Positions 1 through 8,547 of a DNA stretch of 64,000 nucleotides are shown here, piece by piece. A model generated the notes under the pieces. The model did not search any database, had not been told where the DNA came from, and worked only from the letters and a program-made list of their open reading frames with translations. Numbering within the stretch: position 1 is the first letter of the stretch; each line of letters opens with the position of its first letter. A program made the translations under genes and the position numbers. Source of the stretch: RGIG6178 sp045118975 (lineage in GTDB: Bacteria > Bacillota_I > Bacilli_A > RFN20 > DUOF01); the NCBI GenBank assembly GCA_045118975.1, contig JBGVCT010000009.1:1-64000 (forward strand), read 5' to 3'.

Positions 1-399
1 AACATTATCACTAATAAATGGTTCTAATGCCTTTGTTTCTTCTTTATTTAATAATTTAACTTCAACACCATTTTCTTCACTTCTAGGCAAATAGTGTTCA
101 ATTACTTCTAATTCTTCTTCATTTATCGCACATGTAAGTGAGCCAATTCTTTTAAATTCCACATCCAAATCCTTAGCTATTTGATCATATAATTTGTTAC
201 CTCTTACATTGTGAAATGCTTTTTTAGTTCCTGGCTTAGGATCATATCCTGAGTGTACTATTGCACTATTAGCCATTGAAGTAACATTTCCAACATCATT
301 TTCTCTATCAACTACTAGAGTTTTAAGTTTATACTTACTAAGCTCTCTAGCAACACTAGCACCAACAACACCAGCACCAATTATAACAACATCGTACAT
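1..399 (-). CDS. FAD-dependent glycerol-3-phosphate oxidase/dehydrogenase-like protein, N-terminal part only
   Basis: Only the first ~133 residues lie in the window; the rest runs off the left edge. The protein opens with a Rossmann FAD-binding motif, GAGVVGAS at residues 8-15, followed by an acidic residue at the end of the second strand (VVDRE) and NSAIVHSGYDP, typical of the GlpO/GlpA family that oxidises glycerol 3-phosphate to dihydroxyacetone phosphate. Two consecutive ATG codons (402 and 399) follow the ribosome site GGAGGT at 411-406; 399 gives the better spacing of 6 nt and is chosen. It lies just after glpK on the same strand, which fits glycerol catabolism: GlpK makes the substrate. 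Whether it is an H2O2-producing oxidase (GlpO, as in mollicutes) or a GlpA-type dehydrogenase with extra C-terminal domains cannot be told from this fragment. Confidence 0.8.
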   Translation of the reverse strand, partial: MYDVVIIGAGVVGASVARELSKYKLKTLVVDRENDVGNVTSMANSAIVHSGYDPKPGTKKAFHNVRGNKLYDQIAKDLDVEFKRIGSLTCAINEEELEVIEHYLPRSEENGVEVKLLNKEETKALEPFISDNV

Positions 400-418
400 C
401 ATCGCACCTCCTTATAAA

Positions 419-1930
419 TTACTTTTTATTTGATGGTTTAAATTGTCTAGTAGCATTTACAGCTTGCTTCCAACCATCATATATCTTTTCAACATTCTTT
501 AAAGTTCTTGAAGGAACAAATATCTTTTCTATTTCCCTCATCTTTGCAATTTCATTTGTATCTTTATACATTCCAGTAGCAAGACCTGCTAGATATGCAG
601 CTCCAAGCGCTGTAGTCTCTAGATTCTTAGGTCTCATAATGTTACAGTTTAAAATATCACTTTGGAATTGCATTAAGAAATTATTGGCACATGCTCCACC
701 ATCTACACATAAACTAGTAAACTCATGATCTGCATCATCTTTCATAACTTCCATTACATCCTTACTTTGGAAAGCAATGGCCTCTAATGTAGCTCTTATA
801 ATATGTTCTTTACTAGTAGCTCTAGTTATACCAAATATTGCTCCTCTAGCATCATCATCCCAATATGGAGCACCAAGTCCCACAAATGAAGGAACAACAT
901 ATACACCATCACATGAAGCTATTCTAGTTGCATATATTTCACTAAATCTTGCATCCTCAAAAAATCTAAGACCATCTCTTAACCATTGAACACTACTACC
1001 AGCAACAAAAACAGATCCCTCAAGTGCATATACAACTTTGTCATTTAATTTCCAAGCAATGGTAGTTAATAATCCATTATCACTAAGCACAGGCTTTTCT
1101 CCTGTATTCATAAGCATGAAACATCCTGTACCATAAGTGTTTTTAATATCACCAACTCTAAAACATCCTTGCCCAAATAAAGACGCTTGTTGGTCTCCTG
1201 CTATACCAGCAATTGGAATTAATTCATCTCCCAAATCTTTTAACCTAATAGCATCACCATATATTTCACTAGACGATCTAACTTCTGGTAACATACTCTT
1301 TTCAACATCAAATAGTTCTAATAGTTCATCATCCCATTCAAGAGTATTGATATTAAATAAACATGTTCTTGATGCATTAGAGTAATCAGTAACATGAACC
1401 TTACCTCTAGTCAATTTCCAAATAAGCCATGTATCAATAGTACCAAAAGCCAATTCTCCTTTTTTAGCCTTTTCTCTAGCTCCTTCTACATTATCTAAAA
1501 TCCATTTAATCTTAGAGGCACTGAAATATGGATTAATTAACAATCCTGTTTTCTTATGAATTAAATCTTTATATCCTCTTTCAATCAAATCTTCACAAAT
1601 TTCTTTAGATTGTCTAGATTGCCAAACAATAGCATTATAAATAGGCTTACTAGTTGTTTTGTCCCAAACAACTGTAGTTTCTCTTTGATTTGTAATACCA
1701 ATACCAGCAATTTCACTAGTATCAATATTTTCCCTATTAATAGCCTCTTTTATAACCTCATATGTAGTATGCCAAATTTCTAAAGCATCATGCTCTACCC
1801 AACCACTTTGAGGAAATATTTGTCTAAACTCTAATTGGGCTTGTGATATTTTATTCCCTTTTTTATCAAAAACTATAGCTCTAGAACTAGTAGTTCCTTG
1901 ATCAATTGCTAAGATATATTTCTTTGCCAT
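419..1930 (-). CDS. glpK: glycerol kinase GlpK
   Basis: ATP:glycerol 3-phosphotransferase of the cytoplasm (FGGY family), full length at about 503 residues. Visible motifs are the N-terminal phosphate loop DQGTTSSRA, the central GIAGDQQASLFGQGCF and NTYGTGCFML segments, and the C-terminal DGGACANNFLMQF ATP/adenosine region. Two ATGs (1933, 1930) are available; 1930 lies 7 nt from the AGAGGG ribosome site and is preferred, while 1933 would overlap the TAA of the upstream hydrolase by one base. The gene sits between an acylglycerol lipase-like gene and a FAD glycerol-3-phosphate oxidase/dehydrogenase gene, so the trio would release, phosphorylate and oxidise glycerol. The loop before GIAGDQQ, where many Bacillota enzymes carry the histidine phosphorylated by the PTS protein HPr, reads YGDAIRLKDLGDE and contains no histidine, so PTS activation is unlikely. 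Identification is firm. Confidence 0.97.
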   Translation of the reverse strand: MAKKYILAIDQGTTSSRAIVFDKKGNKISQAQLEFRQIFPQSGWVEHDALEIWHTTYEVIKEAINRENIDTSEIAGIGITNQRETTVVWDKTTSKPIYNAIVWQSRQSKEICEDLIERGYKDLIHKKTGLLINPYFSASKIKWILDNVEGAREKAKKGELAFGTIDTWLIWKLTRGKVHVTDYSNASRTCLFNINTLEWDDELLELFDVEKSMLPEVRSSSEIYGDAIRLKDLGDELIPIAGIAGDQQASLFGQGCFRVGDIKNTYGTGCFMLMNTGEKPVLSDNGLLTTIAWKLNDKVVYALEGSVFVAGSSVQWLRDGLRFFEDARFSEIYATRIASCDGVYVVPSFVGLGAPYWDDDARGAIFGITRATSKEHIIRATLEAIAFQSKDVMEVMKDDADHEFTSLCVDGGACANNFLMQFQSDILNCNIMRPKNLETTALGAAYLAGLATGMYKDTNEIAKMREIEKIFVPSRTLKNVEKIYDGWKQAVNATRQFKPSNKK

Positions 1931-1932
1931 CA

Positions 1933-2757
1933 TTATCCCTCTACTCTCTTATTTAACCAATTAATTAAATCTTCTATTACTACATCTTTTTTTACTTCAT
2001 TAAATATTTCATGGTATAAACCATCATATATTTTTAATTCCTTATCCTCTACACTTAAGTTATTAAAGGTCCATTCAGCAGTAGTGTAATCAACAATACC
2101 ATCACCCTTACCATGCATAACAAGTGTAGGAACTTTTATTCTACTAATATTATCTTTAACTAAACCACAACCACCTATAAAAACATTTTTCATAAGTCCC
2201 ATTGTAGCCTCTTTTAAAACTAGTGGATCATTGTTATATTTTTCTACAACTTCCTTATCGCTACATACTCCTTCACCAAGATTATTTTTATATTTCATCT
2301 TTTTGATTAAAAACATTGGCAATATTTTTAAAGGTCTTGCCTGTTTTGGAGTGACATTAGCAGCCCCAGATAATGCTAGATAATCGATTTTTTCATTAAA
2401 TGTAGCAGCATAACTTGTAGCAACAAGTCCTCCCATTGAATGACCCAATAAAATAAGTTTTAAATCAGGATATTCATTCTTAACATTATTTACATATGTA
2501 TCAAGATCAATAAGAAAATCTTGATATTCATTTAGGTCCCCTCTATTTCCTTCACTCCTTCCATGACCTCTTGCATCGTAACGATAGACATTATATCCTT
2601 GTTCATTAAATTTTTGACAAAGATAATCATATCTATCAAGGTGTTCACATATACCATGAACAATTACAACATTAGCTTTAGGATTAGTAACGATATTCTT
2701 TTTTGCATATATCTTTACTCCATTATTTCCAACAAAGCTAGAATCCATTTGATTCAT
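1933..2757 (-). CDS. alpha/beta hydrolase, monoacylglycerol lipase-like
   Basis: A 274-residue serine hydrolase of the lysophospholipase/monoacylglycerol lipase type. The nucleophile elbow GHSMGG, the oxyanion/cap start VIVHGICEHLDRY, the RYDARGHGRSEG segment, the acid region MHGKGDGIVD and the C-terminal histidine in YDGLYHEIFNE form a complete catalytic set. There is no signal peptide, so it should act in the cytoplasm. The start ATG at 2757 is preceded by GGGGGT about 8 nt away. It is the first gene of an operon with glpK, whose start overlaps its stop. The context suggests release of glycerol from acylglycerols to feed GlpK; substrate choice is inference from family and neighbours. Confidence 0.85.
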   Translation of the reverse strand: MNQMDSSFVGNNGVKIYAKKNIVTNPKANVVIVHGICEHLDRYDYLCQKFNEQGYNVYRYDARGHGRSEGNRGDLNEYQDFLIDLDTYVNNVKNEYPDLKLILLGHSMGGLVATSYAATFNEKIDYLALSGAANVTPKQARPLKILPMFLIKKMKYKNNLGEGVCSDKEVVEKYNNDPLVLKEATMGLMKNVFIGGCGLVKDNISRIKVPTLVMHGKGDGIVDYTTAEWTFNNLSVEDKELKIYDGLYHEIFNEVKKDVVIEDLINWLNKRVEG

Positions 2758-2784
2758 ATAGTAACCCCCTGTATCTTTAATTTC

Positions 2785-2793
2785 ATTGTACCA
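2785..2793 (-). promoter_or_regulatory. candidate extended -10 promoter of the hydrolase-glpK operon
   Basis: On the minus strand TGGTACAAT reads as an extended -10 (TGn plus TACAAT) about 30 nt upstream of the hydrolase start. No convincing -35 is seen at 16-18 nt, so this is a weak call. Confidence 0.4.
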
Positions 2794-2839
2794 TTAAACA
2801 AACAAAAAGAAGATAAATAGACAAACATTTTGTTTTTTA

Positions 2840-2869
2840 TTGATATGTGGTTATTAATTTATATATAAT
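2840..2869 (+). promoter_or_regulatory. sigma-A-type promoter of the zinc-ribbon gene
   Basis: TTGATA (2840-2845) and a perfect TATAAT (2864-2869) are separated by 18 nt. The ribosome site GGGAGGT follows at 2879-2885 and the ATG at 2893. It is divergent from the hydrolase-glpK operon. Confidence 0.7.
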
Positions 2870-2892
2870 TAAATTAATGGGAGGTATGTTTT

Positions 2893-3255
2893 ATGTATTG
2901 CAAAAAGTGTGGAGGAAAAGTTGAAAGCTATGCTAGCCACTGTCCTTTCTGTGGTGAAGCTATGAGTGGTAATGATGTAACTGCTACATATACAAAATCT
3001 GCAGGAGCTGAAGGTGCTGCTAACAAATCAATTGGGGGATGGATCTTAACTTACATTATTATGGGTATCCCACTAGTAGGTTTCATCATGATGTTTGTAT
3101 GGGCATTTGGTGAAAAAACTAAAGCCGATCCAACATTCAGAAACTGGGCTAGAACAGCATTATTACTTACAGCTATTTCAGTTGTATTATCTGTAGTATG
3201 TGTATTAATCGTGCTACCTGCTCTTGAAGGTATGTTACCAGAAATACCAGCTTAA
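2893..3255 (+). CDS. zinc-ribbon membrane protein of unknown function
   Basis: A 120-residue protein. It begins with a four-cysteine zinc ribbon (YCKKCGG ... HCPFCGEA, residues 2-20), then a Ser/Ala/Gly linker, then two hydrophobic helices (roughly residues 47-70 and 86-110) separated by a charged loop with GEKTKADPTFRNWAR. This arrangement, a zinc ribbon on the cytoplasmic face followed by transmembrane segments, is common among small Bacillota membrane proteins of unknown role. It has its own promoter and a terminator directly downstream, so it is monocistronic. Transport or signalling is possible but not supported by any specific motif. Confidence 0.85.
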   Translation: MYCKKCGGKVESYASHCPFCGEAMSGNDVTATYTKSAGAEGAANKSIGGWILTYIIMGIPLVGFIMMFVWAFGEKTKADPTFRNWARTALLLTAISVVLSVVCVLIVLPALEGMLPEIPA

Positions 3256-3280
3256 TAACTAAATCATCAAAATAAAAAAG

Positions 3281-3306
3281 GTTCACTGTAGCAGTGAACT
3301 TTTTTA
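3281..3306. terminator. bidirectional rho-independent terminator
   Basis: The perfect 8-bp stem GTTCACTG / CAGTGAAC with loop TAG is flanked by an A-run on the left and a T-run on the right. It can therefore end both the zinc-ribbon gene (+) and the XRE-type gene (-), whose stop codon lies at its right edge. Confidence 0.85.
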
Positions 3307-3945
3307 TTTATCTTTAGAGTTTTTTATTTTCTTTCTTTTTTCAAGAAGAAAAAACAATATAGTTAACACTTGTAATGGTATAGCTATTATAAATAACTCT
3401 GACATCCCATCTAGATATTCCCTTAGCGTTAAATATAACGATAGTGTTGTTGTCCAAATAAGAGCACTTACCAAAAATAAATGTATTCTCCATTTTCCCC
3501 AAATAGAGTTAAAGACAATAGCAACTATACAACTAAGTGGGATAGCATATACATAAATATTTCCTTTTATTACTGAAGACAAATCAGAAATAGCTAAATC
3601 CAAAACAACATAAACAGTTGTAGCAATAAACCAAACAATACCAATTGCTAGTAAAACAATTAACAACTTATTTCTACCAGTTAAAAATTTAGTTGTTTTT
3701 TCTTTTATTTTTTCTCCTATTGTAGGAGTTGGAGAAATCAAATCATTTACAGTTATACCATATAAATCAGCAATATCCTTAAGAATATATATATCAGGAA
3801 CTCCTTCCTCTCTTTCCCATTTAGACACTGTCTTGTCACTATATCCTAGTTTACTAGCTAATTGAGCTTGCGTTAATCCCGCTTGCTTCCTGTATTTAAT
3901 TAAATTACTCGTAATAATACTTTTTAAATTTTCTATCTTTTCCAT
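3304..3945 (-). CDS. XRE-family helix-turn-helix regulator with C-terminal membrane segments
   Basis: A 213-residue protein. Residues ~10-65 form a Cro/CI-type HTH (YRKQAGLTQAQLASKLGYSD ... KTVSKWEREEGVPD), a DNA-binding domain. After a basic linker, four hydrophobic stretches (near GRNKLLIVLLAIGIVWFI, IYVYAIPLSCIVAIVF, IHLFLVSALIWTTTLSLYL and LFIIAIPLQVLTILFFLLE) predict a membrane-tethered regulator. Start choice: an ATG six codons further upstream (3963) lies inside the promoter, so ATG 3945 is taken. No Shine-Dalgarno sequence precedes it and the -10 box ends only a few bases upstream, so the mRNA may be leaderless. Target genes are unknown; the neighbouring zinc-ribbon membrane protein and degV are candidates by position only. 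Confidence 0.85.
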   Translation of the reverse strand: MEKIENLKSIITSNLIKYRKQAGLTQAQLASKLGYSDKTVSKWEREEGVPDIYILKDIADLYGITVNDLISPTPTIGEKIKEKTTKFLTGRNKLLIVLLAIGIVWFIATTVYVVLDLAISDLSSVIKGNIYVYAIPLSCIVAIVFNSIWGKWRIHLFLVSALIWTTTLSLYLTLREYLDGMSELFIIAIPLQVLTILFFLLEKRKKIKNSKDK

Positions 3946-3951
3946 ACGTCT

Positions 3952-3983
3952 ATTATAATACATAAAACACTAATATTAATCAA
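3952..3983 (-). promoter_or_regulatory. promoter of the XRE-type gene, placing transcription start at or next to the ATG
   Basis: On the minus strand TTGATT (3983-3978) lies 17 nt before TATTAT (3960-3955), with an overlapping TATAAT (3957-3952). Transcription would begin between about 3948 and 3945, that is within 0-4 nt of the ATG at 3945. Confidence 0.6.
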
Positions 3984-4081
3984 TGAAATATGGATAATTC
4001 TACTCTCAGTAGAGTTAATATTTTGAAAGTGTAGAGCCCCCAAATTAAATGGTAGAGCGTATTCTCTAGGTGAATTTTATA

Positions 4082-4087
4082 TATAAT
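4082..4087 (+). promoter_or_regulatory. -10 element upstream of degV
   Basis: A perfect TATAAT lies 37 nt upstream of the degV ATG, with the ribosome site AAAGAGGG (4111-4118) between them. No good -35 is seen. Confidence 0.5.
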
Positions 4088-4123
4088 TGTTAGAATCAAG
4101 ATGTAAAAAGAAAGAGGGATATT

Positions 4124-4948
4124 ATGAAATATAAAATTGTTGTAGATTCGTCATCTGATTTAACTAATGATTATATAAAAGATGAAAATGTTGGATTTGA
4201 AGTTGTGCCATTAACTATAAATGTAGATGGAAAGGATTTTGTTGATAATGATTCATTAAGTATAGATGAATTATTAACTGCAATGAAAGCATCTACAACT
4301 AAAGCTACTTCTTCTTGCCCTAGTTGTGGTTATTTTTCTTCTAGTTATGAGCAAGCAGAAAATGTTATTTGTATTACAATGACTAGTAAATTATCTGGAA
4401 CATATAATGCAGCATATTTAGGAAGCAATGATTTAACAAGCAAAGTACATGTTGTAGATTCTAAAGCAACTAGTGGTACTATGCGTTTACTAGTAGACAA
4501 GGCATATGAACTAATGAAGAAAGATTTAGACTTTGACACAATTTGTGATGAACTTGAAAAATATAGAGACTCTTTAAATTTATTCTTTGTGCTAGATAAA
4601 TTTGATAATTTAGTTAAAAATGGAAGAATGTCTAAAGTTACAGCATTTATTGCTAATGCCCTATACATTAAACCTTTATGTATGGCAAAAGATGGAGTAA
4701 TTGATGTATATGAAAAACCTAGAACAATGAAGGGCGCTTTAAATAAACTTGTAGAGTCTATTGAAAAGCAATGTACTTCAACTGAGGGAAGAACTTGTAT
4801 TATTTCTCATTGTAAAAATAATGAAGATGCACTTTATTTGAAAGAAAAAATTCAAGGAAGATATCAATTCAAAGATGTTGTAATAACAGAAATGAAAGGA
4901 CTTTGTTCTTTCTATGCTCTTGAAAAAGGTTTAATTGTATCATTCTAA
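4124..4948 (+). CDS. degV: DegV family fatty-acid-binding protein (FakB-like)
   Basis: A 274-residue member of the DegV family, whose characterised members (FakB) bind a fatty acid and present it to the kinase FakA for phosphorylation. Family features are the N-terminal KIVVDSSSDLTNDY, the ATSSCPSCGYF loop corresponding to the conserved TSxPS segment, MTSKLSGTYNAA, and a C-terminal domain ending in the shortened EMKGLCSFYALEKGLIVSF, where the usual Gly-rich end is degenerate. A FakA homologue lies at 52044-53720 and PlsX at 49047-50018, so the full fatty-acid activation route is encoded in this window. The gene is monocistronic and ends in a strong bidirectional terminator. Confidence 0.9.
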   Translation: MKYKIVVDSSSDLTNDYIKDENVGFEVVPLTINVDGKDFVDNDSLSIDELLTAMKASTTKATSSCPSCGYFSSSYEQAENVICITMTSKLSGTYNAAYLGSNDLTSKVHVVDSKATSGTMRLLVDKAYELMKKDLDFDTICDELEKYRDSLNLFFVLDKFDNLVKNGRMSKVTAFIANALYIKPLCMAKDGVIDVYEKPRTMKGALNKLVESIEKQCTSTEGRTCIISHCKNNEDALYLKEKIQGRYQFKDVVITEMKGLCSFYALEKGLIVSF

Positions 4949-4960
4949 TTTAATAAATAA

Positions 4961-4991
4961 AAAGGAATATGATTAATAGTCATATTCCTTT
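4961..4991. terminator. bidirectional terminator between degV and the ABC exporter operon
   Basis: The 12-bp perfect stem AAAGGAATATGA / TCATATTCCTTT with a 7-nt loop is flanked by A-rich and T-rich runs. The right arm forms the last codons of the convergent ABC transporter gene. Confidence 0.85.
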
Positions 4992-6736
4992 TCTTTTCCT
5001 AAAATATGTTTTAAATTTCTCTCTACAAATTGATTATTATATAAAGCAGCATATTTTCCATCTAGTGACATTAATTCTTTATGATTTCCTTTTTCTACAA
5101 TTTTACCCTTTTCTAAATAAATAATAGTATCAACATCTTTTATCGTAGAAAGCCTGTGTGCAATAAAGATACATGTTTTATCTTTAAATAATGTTTCTAT
5201 ATTACGTTGAATAATACTTTCTGTTTGACTATCTATATTACTTGTAGCCTCATCCAATATCACAATACTTGGATCACTTAATACCACTCTAGCAAAAGCT
5301 AATAATTGTTTTTGACCAAAAGATAAAATAATACCACCCTCACCAATATTTGTATCATAGCCATCTTTAAGCCTAATAATAAAATCATCTGCTCCTACAA
5401 GTTTACAAGCCCTTATTACCTCATCTCTAGACGCATCTAATTTGCCATATTTAACGTTATTAATTATAGTATCATCAAACAAAAGCGGATCTTGTAATAT
5501 AAAGCCTATTTCATTATGTAAATACTCCAAATGATATTTTGTATAATCTAGTTTATCTATACTTATATATCCACTTCTAGGCTCATAAAATCTAAATAAT
5601 AGATTAGCAATTGTAGACTTACCACTACCTGTTTTTCCAACTATTGCTACTTTTTCTTTTTCCTCTATATTTAATGTGAATCTATCTAGTACAACTTCCC
5701 CTTCATTGTAATAAAAACTAACGTCTTTAAATTCAATAAATCCACCTAATTTGTTATTTGGATAACAACTATCATATCTATTATAAATATCATCTTTATA
5801 TTCTAAAATATCATGTATTTTATCAATAGATACTATTTCCTCTGCAAATGTCTCAATACTATTTGTTACTTGTGTTATTGAGTTTAGACATAATTGAAAT
5901 AAATTATAATATAAATATATCTCACCATAACTAACTCCAAAATCATAAGACATAATAAACATCATAGCTAAGCATAGATAAAATGCTATATCAAACATTC
6001 TCCAAAAAGATTGAACAAAGATATTACCTTGCATTCTATATTTAAATCTTTTATGAGTTAATACACCTAATTCTTTTTTACTCTCTTCCTCCAAATTAAG
6101 TGACTTTACTGTTTTAAATCCCATTATTCTCTCATTAATATGAGATATAGCCTCTCTATTTACTCTTCTTGATTTTTCATGTAATTTACTTCTTTTTTTA
6201 GACACAAAAAGTGAAAGCAGTGTAACTATAGGAAGAGCAACCCAAAGTATTAGACTAAGTCTTGGATTAATAATAGTAACAAGAACCATAGAAAAGACTA
6301 CTCTTAAAACAGATCTTAACATCATTGGTATAGTCCAAGTCATGTGACTAGTAACCATATCAGTATCATAATCTATAATATTCAAAATAGCTCCACTTGA
6401 ATGTTTACTATGATATTTCATATCTAAATAAATAGCCTTATTAAATATCTTATTTTTTAAATTAACACCAATTTTAACAGATTCTTTAAGCCCTATTTGA
6501 TACATCACATGGAACAATATACCTGTAGTCATAGAGAAAACAAAAGATATAATAGCAAAGATAATAATCTTATATAAATCCCTACTAGCTAAAGCTATAT
6601 CTATTCCATAATAAGCGCTAAATAAAGTAGCTCCAATACCTATAGCACCTTGAATGCATATAAGTATAATACAAGTTATAATAACCTTTTTGTGATCCTT
6701 AAATAAGTATTTATATTTATCTAAATATTTATTCAT
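4973..6736 (-). CDS. heterodimeric ABC exporter, subunit with the consensus catalytic site
   Basis: A 587-residue ABC half-transporter with an N-terminal six-helix membrane domain (to about residue 310) and a C-terminal nucleotide-binding domain. Walker A is GKTGSGKST, the Q-loop is FILQDPLLFDD, the signature is LSFGQ instead of LSGGQ, Walker B ends in ILDEATS with the catalytic glutamate, and the H-loop is IAHRLSTIKD. With the upstream subunit, whose Walker B ends in Asp-Asp, it should form an asymmetric exporter of the BmrCD/LmrCD type; the cargo could be a drug, lipid or peptide and is not predictable. ATG 6736 overlaps the upstream TAA as ATGAATAA; GTG 6745 and ATG 6742 are alternatives. 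The 3' end lies in the terminator stem. Confidence 0.9.
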   Translation of the reverse strand: MNKYLDKYKYLFKDHKKVIITCIILICIQGAIGIGATLFSAYYGIDIALASRDLYKIIIFAIISFVFSMTTGILFHVMYQIGLKESVKIGVNLKNKIFNKAIYLDMKYHSKHSSGAILNIIDYDTDMVTSHMTWTIPMMLRSVLRVVFSMVLVTIINPRLSLILWVALPIVTLLSLFVSKKRSKLHEKSRRVNREAISHINERIMGFKTVKSLNLEEESKKELGVLTHKRFKYRMQGNIFVQSFWRMFDIAFYLCLAMMFIMSYDFGVSYGEIYLYYNLFQLCLNSITQVTNSIETFAEEIVSIDKIHDILEYKDDIYNRYDSCYPNNKLGGFIEFKDVSFYYNEGEVVLDRFTLNIEEKEKVAIVGKTGSGKSTIANLLFRFYEPRSGYISIDKLDYTKYHLEYLHNEIGFILQDPLLFDDTIINNVKYGKLDASRDEVIRACKLVGADDFIIRLKDGYDTNIGEGGIILSFGQKQLLAFARVVLSDPSIVILDEATSNIDSQTESIIQRNIETLFKDKTCIFIAHRLSTIKDVDTIIYLEKGKIVEKGNHKELMSLDGKYAALYNNQFVERNLKHILGKEKEYDY

Positions 6737-8507
6737 CTTCATCACCTACTTTAATATTTTGTTGAAGACGCCATACTTCCTTATAAAGACCATCTCTATT
6801 AATAAGCTCTTCATGTGTTCCTGAATCTATAATTTGTCCCTTATCTAAAACAAGTATCTTATCTGCATCCATAACATTCATTAAGTTATGAGAAATAATA
6901 ATAGTTGTACACTTATTATCCTTTAATCCCTCTTTTATCTTCCTTGCCACATTATTATCAAGGGCACTTAATGAATCATCTAATATAAGAATATTTTCTC
7001 CCTTGATTAGACTTCTAGCAATAGATATTCTCTGCTTTTGACCTCCAGATAAAGTTATTCCTCTCTCTCCCACTACCGTATCATATCCTGAAACCATATT
7101 CGATATATCATCACTCAAACACACTCTATCCACATAACTATCAATATCTTTTATTCTGGAATTTAAAATAGTTAGATTTTCTTTTATTGTTTTAGCAAAC
7201 ACAAAAGATTCTTGATTAACAATCGCTATATTATCTCTTAAATATTTTTTCTTTATATCTTTTAATTCTACTCCATCAACTAAAATACTTCCTTTTTGAT
7301 AATCATCAACCCTAGTTAAAACATTAATAATACTAGATTTACCACTACCTGATTTTCCTATAATACCTATAGTTTCTCCCTTATTAATGGTAAAACTAAT
7401 ATTCTTCAATATATCATGCTCTATATCATCTTTATAAGCCATGTATACATTTTTAAATTCAATATTTCCCTCTATTTGAGGAGTTAAATCACCATCTTCT
7501 TCAAAATCAGTTTTAATTGTTAAATACTCATTTAATCTTTTTCTAGCCACTTTTGTTTTAAGCATTGTATTAATATGACTCACTATTTCACTACTAATAC
7601 CAACAATTCTTCCTGAGATAAGCACTAAACTAGTAGCAACTCCAAGCCCCAATGATCCTATGTAAAATAAATATCCAATAACTATCATTGAAACTAGAGC
7701 ATAAATAGAACTTAACACATCCATACTTAACCAATACTTAGAATAATCATGACTAACTTCAAATCCAGCCTTTTCTTTATTTATAACACTCTTAGAAAAC
7801 TTTTCTTGCTCTACTTTTTCATTAGAGAATGTTTTAACCATACTTATATTAGTAAAACTTTGTTGAGTTCTAGAGTCTAGTTCTGAAGCATATTTAGATG
7901 ATATTTCCTCTTTCTTTTTAATATGGAAAAAGCAAAAGAATACACCTAGAGAAATTACTATCAAAATAACCACAAAGGATATCACAAAATTAATTTTATT
8001 TAATCTAAATATTTGAATTAATAAGCTAGATACTGCAAAAACTGCTGACAAAAGATGCCACAAAGAATCATTATAAAATCTAATATATTTCTTGGTATCT
8101 TGAATATTTCTTTGAATGATATCTCCAGTTGAATGACTTGTCAAATAACTCTTAGGCAAATCAATCACATGACTAAAAAAACCAACTACCAATTTTGAAG
8201 TCATCATATTAGTGGCATATGATTTAACAAAACTTCTAAGTAGTTTCATAACTACTCCAATCAAAGCTATACTTAAAAATACAACACAAATACTAATAAT
8301 AGCATTTCTAGTATCATCCCTAGTTATAAAACTTTGTAGATATGAAGGTAAAACACTTTCTTCATTATTAAACAAAGCTAATGCTTCTCCCATAAAAAGA
8401 GTAATTAAAGAATCTATATATTCAGCAAAAAACGAGAATACAAGTGCAATTAAATAAAAAGGAATATATTTAGCTATATGTTTGAATGCATAATTCTTCT
8501 TTTTCAT
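6729..8507 (-). CDS. heterodimeric ABC exporter, subunit with the degenerate catalytic site
   Basis: A 592-residue ABC half-transporter, first gene of a two-gene operon. It has an N-terminal membrane domain with about six helices, then a nucleotide-binding domain with Walker A GKSGSGKSS, Q-loop IVNQESFVF, a canonical LSGGQKQR signature, Walker B ILILDDSLSALD and H-loop IISHNLMNVMD. The residue after Walker B is aspartate, not the catalytic glutamate. This is the recognised mark of the degenerate site in heterodimeric exporters such as BmrC and LmrC. The canonical signature here complements the Walker A of the partner, and vice versa. The ribosome site GGGGTGAT precedes the ATG. An extended -10 element lies 20-30 nt upstream. 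Confidence 0.9.
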   Translation of the reverse strand: MKKKNYAFKHIAKYIPFYLIALVFSFFAEYIDSLITLFMGEALALFNNEESVLPSYLQSFITRDDTRNAIISICVVFLSIALIGVVMKLLRSFVKSYATNMMTSKLVVGFFSHVIDLPKSYLTSHSTGDIIQRNIQDTKKYIRFYNDSLWHLLSAVFAVSSLLIQIFRLNKINFVISFVVILIVISLGVFFCFFHIKKKEEISSKYASELDSRTQQSFTNISMVKTFSNEKVEQEKFSKSVINKEKAGFEVSHDYSKYWLSMDVLSSIYALVSMIVIGYLFYIGSLGLGVATSLVLISGRIVGISSEIVSHINTMLKTKVARKRLNEYLTIKTDFEEDGDLTPQIEGNIEFKNVYMAYKDDIEHDILKNISFTINKGETIGIIGKSGSGKSSIINVLTRVDDYQKGSILVDGVELKDIKKKYLRDNIAIVNQESFVFAKTIKENLTILNSRIKDIDSYVDRVCLSDDISNMVSGYDTVVGERGITLSGGQKQRISIARSLIKGENILILDDSLSALDNNVARKIKEGLKDNKCTTIIISHNLMNVMDADKILVLDKGQIIDSGTHEELINRDGLYKEVWRLQQNIKVGDEDE

Positions 8508-8527
8508 TTAATCACCCCACAATTAAA

Positions 8528-8536
8528 ATCATATCA
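8528..8536 (-). promoter_or_regulatory. extended -10 promoter of the ABC exporter operon
   Basis: On the minus strand TGATATGAT gives a TGn-TATGAT extended -10 about 21 nt upstream of the start. No good -35 is visible, which is usual for extended -10 promoters. Confidence 0.5.
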
Positions 8537-8547
8537 TAATTTCGCAA

